DNA from: Mytilus edulis | Taxonomy: Eukaryota; Mollusca; Bivalvia; Mytilida; Mytilidae | Length of the DNA stretch: 64,000 nucleotides | Direction of reading: 5' to 3' | Assembly (NCBI RefSeq): GCF_963676685.1 | Contig: NC_092353.1 | Coordinates: forward strand, 7,096,207-7,160,206 | Shown: positions 56,700 to 64,000 of the stretch, piece after piece | How the letters are laid out: every line of letters begins with the position of its first letter | Position numbering within the stretch: the first letter of the stretch is position 1 | Notes under the pieces: model-generated | Database searches by the model: none | What the model was told of the DNA's origin: nothing | What the model saw: only the letters and a program-made list of their open reading frames with translations | Program-made: the position numbers and the translations under genes

Positions 56700-57930
56700 A
56701 GCTTTAAAATCGAGTGGGTTGTAACAACTGATCAATATTTTTTTGATTTTATGGTAGTATATTGATTACCCTTAGTGTTAAACATCATTATTCCGATATA
56801 TATCACATGGTTATAAAAATAAGAAGATTTTATGTGTCCTTTTTTTTACTAATTCATCATTCAGTCCGGAATTTTCCGGAGTGTATATTTTTGTAATTTT
56901 TTGATATTACATTTCTGGTATTTATATTCATTTATTGAGGGAAAACAAATTGGTTCTTAACAAACAATACATTATCGACCAAAAACACTTGAAGAAATAC
57001 AGTTATAATAGATCAATAGACAAAACATATGTATGTATATATGATCGTTGGTAAGCAATATCAAAATCCAAAAAGATCAAAATATGACACTAACTTGTTT
57101 TACCTTAAAAATCGAGTAGATTATAACAACTGATTGGTGGGTTGTTGATTTTATGGTAGTATATTAATTACCCTTAATGTAAAATATCATTATTCCGATA
57201 TATATGACATTGTTAAAGAAATATGAAGCTTTTTATGTGTCCTTTTTTTCTAATTTGCTCATTCAGTCCGGAATTTTCCGGAGTGTATATTTTTGTAAAT
57301 TTTTGATATTACATTTTTGCAATTTGTATTCCTTTATTGAGGGAAAACTGATTGTTTCTTAACAAACAATACATAATCTATCATAGACACTTGAAGAAAT
57401 ACAGTTGATACAGCTAAATAGACAAAAAAATGTATTTGTGTATGGCCATAGTTAAACAATATCAAAATCCCAAAATATCAAAATATGACACTAATTTGTT
57501 TTACCTTATAAATCGAGTGGGTTATAACAACTGATTGATGGGTTTTTGATTTTATGGTAGTTTATTGATTACCCCTAATGTAAAATATCATTATTCCGAT
57601 ATATATCACGTTGTTAAAAAAATTAGAAGCTTTTTATGTGTCCTTTTTTTCTAATTTCTCATTCAGTCCGGAATTTTCCGGAGTGTATATTTTTGTAAAT
57701 GTTTGATATTACATTTCTGCAATTTGTATTCATTTATTGAGGAAAAATTAATCGTTTCCTAACGAACAATACATAATATATCATAAACGCTTGAAGAAAT
57801 ACAGTTATAACAGCTAAATAGACAAAAATATAGTATTTGTATATGATCCTTGGTAAGCAATATCAAAATCCCAAAATATCAAAATATGACACTAATTTAT
57901 GTACCTTAAAAATCGAGTGGGTTGGTGAAA
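56700..57930. repeat. Second tandem array, period about 400 bases, three units
   Basis: ATCGAGT(G/A)G(G/A) starts at 56709, 57111, 57512 and 57912. Each unit has GATTTTATGGTAGTNTATT, ATCATTATTCCGATATATAT, a near-palindrome TCCGGAATTTTCCGGA and CAATATCAAAATCC. The sequence is unrelated to the 382-base satellite that it abuts. Confidence 0.94.
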
Positions 57931-58539
57931 TAAATCAATGGGTTCTAATTCGGTCATTCATATATATCCATATGTAAATGTTTAGCTTTGAATGGCCTGT
58001 TTATTTTGCGCAGTAAAAAAAATAAAGCATATTTTTGAATGAGGTGTATATCCGGCGAGCGGGAATCCAATTCTGAAAAGGGTTCATAAAATATTATCCT
58101 TTTTTCCTCAAATACCAAAGAATAAACAGTTATCGGTGAATGATCAATGGAAAGCAACATATTCAGAGTTTACAAAAAATGTAAGAATGGTTAGTCTAAG
58201 TGATAAATTATTGAAATAATGACGATTTTATTTTTTGGGTCCGGACCCGGTCGGAGGGAATCCGGATTTACTCGGTCGGCGGGAGGATATAGGGGGATTC
58301 ATTACATTTGGAACAACTTTTCTGAAGGATGGATACGTATAAAAATTAAAATATGTAATAAGATTGCCAATAAGACAACTACCCACAAATGTTCAAATGA
58401 CAAAGCAATTATAGGCAACCATACAGCCTTCAAAAATGAGGGAAACTGTCCCAACATGAAAAGTATACATTAATACAATTGAGAAGAGAAATGGCCTGAT
58501 TCACAATTCCACTAATAAACAGGTCGGGAACATCTTCCC

Positions 58540-58740
58540 TTCAAATAAACCAGATGCTCCACAGGGCGCAGCTTGATACTACAGCAGAGGCCGAACCCTG
58601 AACAGTTGGGGCAAGTATGGACACAACATTAAAGCCTGATACAGCTCTGAATTTGGAAAGTGATCAAATAGTCAAAACAGAATAGGTTTCTGACACAGAA
58701 TGAATGTAGTCTAAGAACTTAAAACATTTAATATTAAATT
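58540..58740 (+). repeat. Dispersed repeat family F
   Basis: CCAGATGCTCCACAGGGCGC, CCTGAACAGTTGGGGC, GACACAACATTAAAGCCTG and TTTCTGACACAGAATGAATG are shared with 63375-63560. I recognise it as a widespread bivalve repeat; class unknown. Confidence 0.7.
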
Positions 58741-59065
58741 GGACTTTTACCTATTGTGGTCCTTTATCCAAAAATCTTAATACATGGTTTGAGGCACTTG
58801 TCGCAGAAAAAAATCCTATATATAGACTTAGGGGTCGACCATTTGATATTCTGGGGGAGGGGGCAGGTGGATTTGTTTTTGATCGGTTATTTATTTTTGT
58901 AATCTAAGAGGACAAATTATTCATTTTCTGCACTAGTGAAGCAAGATTTTTCATTAAAGCAAGGGACTGATTATTCATTTTCACAACTGTTTTTATAATA
59001 TTCGAAAAACATACAATTTTCAAATGATTTTTTTATTATAAACAACATATTTGTGTTTCCTTTAA

Positions 59066-59193
59066 ATTTTTATTTTGATATTTTTTTTTTTGCATACTGA
59101 ATGCTATAAATTTTTATTTTGACATTTTTTTTTGCATGCCGAATGCTGTAAATTTTTATTTTGACATTTTTTTTGCATGCTGAATTGTTATGC
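59066..59193. repeat. Short tandem repeat, about 55-base unit, 2-3 copies
   Basis: The unit TTTTTATTTTGAYATTTTTTTTTTGCATRCYGAATGCTRTAAA recurs three times with different T-run lengths. Confidence 0.8.
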
Positions 59194-60114
59194 ACGCAGT
59201 TGCGTGTTGGCATATAGGGAGCTATGCGCCTGAATACAATTTAATTAAATATATTAAATAACTTGGAATCCTCCCCCTTTATAAGTAGAGACAATCCATA
59301 ACCTCAGAAATATTAATCTTAAATTTATATAAATGAAAAGTAAGCTTCCATAAATAAAATTCAACAATGTTTCTTAAAATTGGTAAAAGTGGTATAGTCA
59401 TACCCCAACATGTTGACCATAGATAGACAAACAATTCACTTGCATTCGATTCACATTTGAACTATGTGTTTGTTAATGTAAACTGTTTCAAATGTGAATT
59501 AAACTAATTCAAATTAGTTAATGTCAATCCAATTCAAATTAGGTGTGAACTCAGTATGATTGTCAGGTAGTTTCAAACTGAAAGATACTTTTAAGGGAAG
59601 GGAAAGAAACGGATAAAACCATGTGTGTTACAAACACTGTTTATTCAAGTCAGAATCCTGGATCTCAATAGTACTTTCATAATGTCAAATAAAAAAATGA
59701 ATATGATAGTTACATACAATGCTACATGTATTTAATACGTATTAAATAACATTTATTTTAGTGATTGGTAATTTGGAAAAATCTGAAATTCAGGCGTAAA
59801 TTGAGACAAACAATATCACTGAATGCAGTTTCTAGTCAAGTGACCAGCAAACATGGAAATTTACCTTTTGAATGAAAGGAGAACTCTTACATTGAAAATG
59901 AATGATGTAAATCTAGATTCTAATAATAGCCGAAGGGAGCTCACATTAACAACAGTTAAAGCATTGCTGAATTGGTGAACAAAGCATTTTTCTCATTAAC
60001 TTGAAAATCCACCTATTTTTATAATAGAAAAAACCCGAATTTTAAGACATAAATTATAAAATTCCTGATAAAAAGCGGTGCTGAGCATGCATGTAATATG
60101 CTTGAAACATATTC

Positions 60115-60405
60115 AAGAGGGGGAGGACAGGGGTAAGGGAGACGGGGAGAAAGGGGATAGGAGAAAGGAGAAAGGGGGTGGGAGAAAGGAGAAAGTAGGT
60201 AGGAGAAAGGAGAGGAAGGCTGGGAGAAAGGAGAAAAAGTTGGAGAAAGGAGAAAAAATAAAATATCTCTACTTTTAAAAAAATTTCTAATATTTCAAGA
60301 AAAAATATCTCAAAAGGAGATGTTTTATTCTAATGGGAGAAAGGAGAACGGGGGTAGGAGAAAGGAGAAGAGGGGTGGGAGAAGGGAGAAGGGTACCCCC
60401 GTGTC
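60115..60405 (+). repeat. Polypurine (GGGAGAAAGGAGAAA)n tract
   Basis: Almost entirely A and G for most of the interval, with an AT-rich break at about 60258-60330. Units resemble GGAGAAAGG/GGGAGAAAGGAG. It may adopt triplex DNA (inference). Confidence 0.85.
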
Positions 60406-60755
60406 CTCCCCCTCATTCAAAGAATAAAGTTTTATAACTTCCTAATGTCATTTCCAAAATTTATCAAAACCTAAATCTTACTGTGGATTCCTATATTTTT
60501 CGTGGATGTCAATTCTCCTGGATTGTTGAAAACTTGCATATTCATCGATATTTGATTTTGTGGTTTTAACAATCCAGACAGACAAATAGCAATAAGGTGT
60601 TTAGGAAAACATGACCTAAAACCTCCTTCATATAAGACAAAAATACATGGGAACTCATACTGAATGGTCAAATGTGTTCAATATGAAAATTGCAGTTAAG
60701 ATGGTAAAATCACAAATCAGCCGTTTCTGTAAATGGACTATGACTTTTGAGCAAA

Positions 60756-61092
60756 TTTAAAAGTAGTCCAAGATTACTCTGACGTCCAACGGCTGTTTTG
60801 CCAGACAAGCTGGGGCCGTGGGACGTCAGAGCTCGTCCCATATCAAAAAGTGGATATTTGCCCACCCAAAATAGATGCGCTGCTTCACCGCTTCTGATGC
60901 CGACTGACGGCCATGGAGTTATATAAATCGGGCACCAATCTGTTCATTTTTCATTTATCTCTTCATTTATGTAAGTTTCACCTACCTGCCAACCTTTATT
61001 TTTCCATATTTTAACAGTTTTCACATGTACAGTGACCCATCGATTTCGGCATTTTGCCGTTGGACGTCAGAGTAATCTCGAACTAATTTAAA
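60756..61092. mobile_element. MITE-like element with long inverted ends
   Basis: A perfect 22-base inverted repeat (60772-60793 and 61056-61077, core ACTCTGACGTCCAACGG) is extended outward by imperfect arms to TTTAAA at both ends. An extra GGGACGTCAGAGCTCG copy lies inside at about 60816-60834. No coding sequence. The flanks do not show an unambiguous target duplication. Confidence 0.8.
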
Positions 61093-62130
61093 GGGAAATG
61101 ACAGGGAAGGGGCCAAATATTGTTCAAGGGGAGCAAATGCCCTTTCATTTGGTATGCAGGTTTCAAAAATAGAGGGAGAATCAGAGGAAAAGTTGAGTCA
61201 TCTTATTAGACTTCAGTTAAATAATGTAGACTTATATACCACTAATTAAAAAAAAAAAACCCCACAGAACTATGTCTAATTCACTTTGACTACTGATATG
61301 CAAACCTAAAAACAGAAAAATATATCATAAAATAGTGATTGAAAGATTCATAACACTTTGAAAGGATAATTCAGACACATGTTACACGGGGAGCATGTTT
61401 GTTTACAAATAATAATGTCACGTGATCGCGCAGACCTCACATGATGCATCGCCCTTACAATCCACTGATACATAACCCATTATCATGCAAACATGCAACG
61501 TGAATGTGATTGGTTATCAAATAATACAGAAATAATGCATGCACAGTTTATGAAGAAATTAGTTCATCAAATAGATCGATTTTCACTTTTGACACGAATA
61601 GGTCGGGTTGACATTTCTGTCATCGGGAATAATATTGAGATAAATGGGATAACACTGACCGTCAAAAAGGTCTAGAGAAGCACATCAGTAGAACCTTAAC
61701 ATTAATAAGTAATACTTACCAAAATTTCTCTAATTAATAAACTATATAACTGAAATTTCACAAAGATAACGGTAAATAATTATGATGGTGGCGGTGATGC
61801 AGGTTAAATTGGCGCGAAATAATATTCTTACTCCTATTGCTTTACGTAAAAAAATGTATAGAATTGAATTTGACTAAAGTTGAACATAAAAAACTTGAAT
61901 ATGCAAAAGCCTGGTAATATATTAATGATAAAAGTGTGTATAAATTTCTGTAAACGAATTTACCCGTATACTTCACTAAGAATTACATTTGAGCGCAAGG
62001 AGATCTTTATTGTGAATTGGTTTATTAACTCAGGGTCGAAGTTCAACATGTTTATATTAACGGAATTTTTTTGCGTTGCTTTTTAATAAATCATTGAGGC
62101 CATCTATTTTTATTACGGGTTTCCACATCT
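61093..62130. other. Unassigned region
   Basis: AT-rich with a short A-run at 61250-61260. A 60-codon open frame at 61493-61675 has no recognisable motif and I do not call it a gene. Confidence 0.4.
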
Positions 62131-62134
62131 TTAA

Positions 62135-62570
62135 ATCGGAATTATAGAAAAAATGGAATGTTGTTAGCAGAATCAAATCAGAAATGATGAACACTGCAAC
62201 ATTTTCAGCAAAACATAAATAGGATGGAGGATCTGTGTATTCACATTATTTGTAAAACTCTCCTTATTCATGTGAAGCAGGTGCTTTACATCGAGGCTTG
62301 TGCTTTACATCGAGGCTTTCTATGCTTATCATCGACGCCACAGTACTTCAACCAATCAGACAACGTTTATTTGGGGCATTCGACCTGTTTTAACTCAGAT
62401 TTTGGAATTTTTTAATCGAAATTATAGAAAAATGGAATGTTGTTAGTACATATAAAATAGAAAAAGATGAATACTATTAGTTAAAGCAAGTTTGGATGGG
62501 GTTCTGTGTATTTACATTGTTTGTACAACTCTCCTTACTGATGCCATATTTTGGAATTTCCGTGACCTAA
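62135..62570. repeat. Local direct duplication, offset about 290 bases
   Basis: AATTATAGAAAAAATGGAATGTTGTTAG... TCTGTGTATTCACATTATTTGT... CTCTCCTTA occurs at about 62141-62266 and, diverged, at 62420-62540. Confidence 0.75.
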
Positions 62571-62754
62571 ATGGTTCGCGAAAATTAATATTTTTATATA
62601 TAGTACAAGTGTGGACACAGATGAGTGTGGATAGTATGTATGGATGTTTGACAGTGTCTTATGACAAAATGAGTTCTATGTTTTTTCTATATGGTGTTAT
62701 TAACTATGTTGCACGATGACAACCAATCTGAGCATTATGAGTGTTATTTATTAA

Positions 62755-63150
62755 ATTTTTTATGCCCCCACCTACAATAGTAGATAGGCATTATGTTTTC
62801 TGGTCTGTGGGTCCGTTCGTTCGTTTGTCCCGCTTTAGGTTAAAGTTTTTGGTCAAGGTAGTTTTTGATGAAGTCCAATCAACTCGAAACTTAGTACACA
62901 TGTTCATTATGATATGATCTTTCTAATTTTAAAGCCAAATTAGACTTTTGACCCCAATTTCACGGTCCATTGAACATAGAAAATGGCAGTGGGAGTTTCA
63001 GGTTAAAGTTTTTGGTCAAAGTAGTTTTTGATGAAGCTGAATTCCAATCAACTTGAAACTTACTACACTTGTTGCATATGATATGATCTTTCTAATTTCA
63101 AAACTCATAACTGCTCCAAAAGTAATCTGATAGAATTTCAAGCATTTTAA
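62755..63150 (+). repeat. Bivalve dispersed repeat starting ATGCCCCCACCTAC
   Basis: Begins TTTTATGCCCCCACCTACAA and GTAGATAGGCATTATGTTTTCTGG, then GTCCGTTCGTTCGTTTGTCC. An internal pair, GGTTAAAGTTTTTGGTCAAG/AGTAGTTTTTGATGAAG, sits about 166 bases apart. Recognised as a common bivalve repeat; class unknown. Confidence 0.7.
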
Positions 63151-63374
63151 GCCAATATTATCAACATCTACTAATGAGTCTTAATATGTCTACATATCTA
63201 AAAAGTCATAGTATTCAAAAGGTAATGCAAAATTATTCCTTTTCATTTTTTTTGTTATATGGATACACATTTGAGTGATACATGTACCAATACAATATTT
63301 GTTGTGGTATGAAAGTGCAGTAATTAGCATTTACTGTAACTATGTTAATTCACACAAATTGAAAAATAAACAAA

Positions 63375-63610
63375 TGAATGGACCAGATGCTCCGCAGAGA
63401 CCAGCTTTATACGACTGCAGAGGTCGAAGCCTGAACAGTTGGGGCTAGTATTGACACAACATTCAAGCTGGAAACAGCTCTGAGTTTGAATTGTGATTAA
63501 ATAGATGACACAGCTTAGGTTTCTGACACAGAATGAATGTGGTCTAATGAACTTAAATATTTGTTTTGCTTTTGTGTTAGGAGCAATTCACTATGCTGCT
63601 GAATATTAAT
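63375..63610 (+). repeat. Dispersed repeat family F, second copy
   Basis: Matches 58540-58740 over GGACCAGATGCTCCGCAGAG, GCAGAGGTCGAAGCCTGAAC and TTCTGACACAGAATGAATGT, and continues to CAATTCACTATGCTGCTGAA. Confidence 0.7.
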
Positions 63611-64000
63611 CCTTTCAAACAAAAATATCTAAAGAAATTTTCTTTTTAATTTCTGAAATGAGAAACATTTAGAGGAGACAAACTTCAGTTAAGAGATCAG
63701 AAAATAAAAAAATGTATAATTTTTCCATTTGTAAAAGGGCATACCCTAGAAAGTGCTTGCAATCACTGAATGGTTATTAATGACTGCTTTAATTTATCAG
63801 TTGGTAATAAAGTGAATATTGCATTGTATATTGTATAATTGATTTAAGTTCACTGAACAAAGAAAGATAACTCCAATTTTCAAAGAAGATTTCATAAAGC
63901 ATTGGTATTAGGTAATTCAAGAACCATTCTGGACAAACTCCAATTAAGGGTCTTGAATTTACAAAAATGTTTGTTTTTGGTCCGTAATTATTAGACTGTT

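Larger units (their letters stand above)
57931..60100. other. Non-coding region with dispersed repeats
   Basis: 58345-58500 is a degenerate reversed family A copy, running into family F at 58540-58740. 58830-58990 includes a GGTCGACCATTTGATATTCTGGGGGAGGGG stretch resembling arms of the 52680 MITE. A 55-base tandem repeat lies at 59066-59193. No gene supported. Confidence 0.5.

Overview
This 64 kb window looks like animal nuclear DNA, most likely from a marine mussel or close bivalve relative (Mytilus-like). The reasons are AT-rich sequence, small exons with GT-AG introns, families known to be expanded in bivalves, and dispersed repeats that I recognise as mussel/bivalve repeats. The repeat-based species call is inference from memory and was not searched. 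A 100-base N gap (53120-53219) marks it as assembled sequence.

Region 1 (1-14.2 kb, + strand) holds two tandem paralogous two-pore-domain potassium (K2P) channel genes. The first lacks its 5' exon in this window (exons 999-4380). The second appears complete: six exons from 9068 to 14190, 294 codons, both pore loops (TTIGYGN and TTIGFGD) and all four membrane segments. Its fifth intron would need a GC donor where the paralogue has GT.

Region 2 (17-40 kb, - strand) holds two tandem paralogous genes for a single-pass multi-EGF receptor of the MEGF10/SCARF/Draper general type. The copy at 25395-16990 can be assembled from five phase-compatible exons into an intact 853-residue protein: signal peptide, about 770 residues of cysteine-rich EGF-like repeats, one membrane segment and a very short tail. 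The copy at 39045-29393 is a pseudogene with frameshifts, at least two in-frame stops, a repeat inserted with a 16-base target duplication and no counterpart of the second EGF exon. A nearly intact non-LTR retrotransposon (34.2-38.2 kb) sits in its first intron.

Region 3 (40-53 kb) contains no confident host gene and is dense in mobile elements. It holds a broken Crypton-type tyrosine recombinase (41.1-42.2 kb), a structurally complete non-autonomous Helitron (42318-43645) followed 2 bases later by a second Helitron start, a 1.4 kb terminal-inverted-repeat element (45731-47125) built of degenerate GATCGTAGT-like motifs in opposing orientations, inverted-repeat elements, and several copies of mussel dispersed repeats.

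Region 4 (53-58 kb) is two abutting satellite arrays, one with a 382-base period showing a 764-base dimeric higher-order pattern and one with a period of about 400 bases. Region 5 (58-64 kb) has dispersed repeats, a polypurine tract, an inverted-repeat MITE-like element and a local duplication, with no gene I can support.

No tRNA, rRNA or CRISPR feature was recognised. The main theme is local gene duplication in a transposon-rich genome: one tandem pair (K2P) apparently still open, and one (EGF receptor) with one intact and one dead copy.
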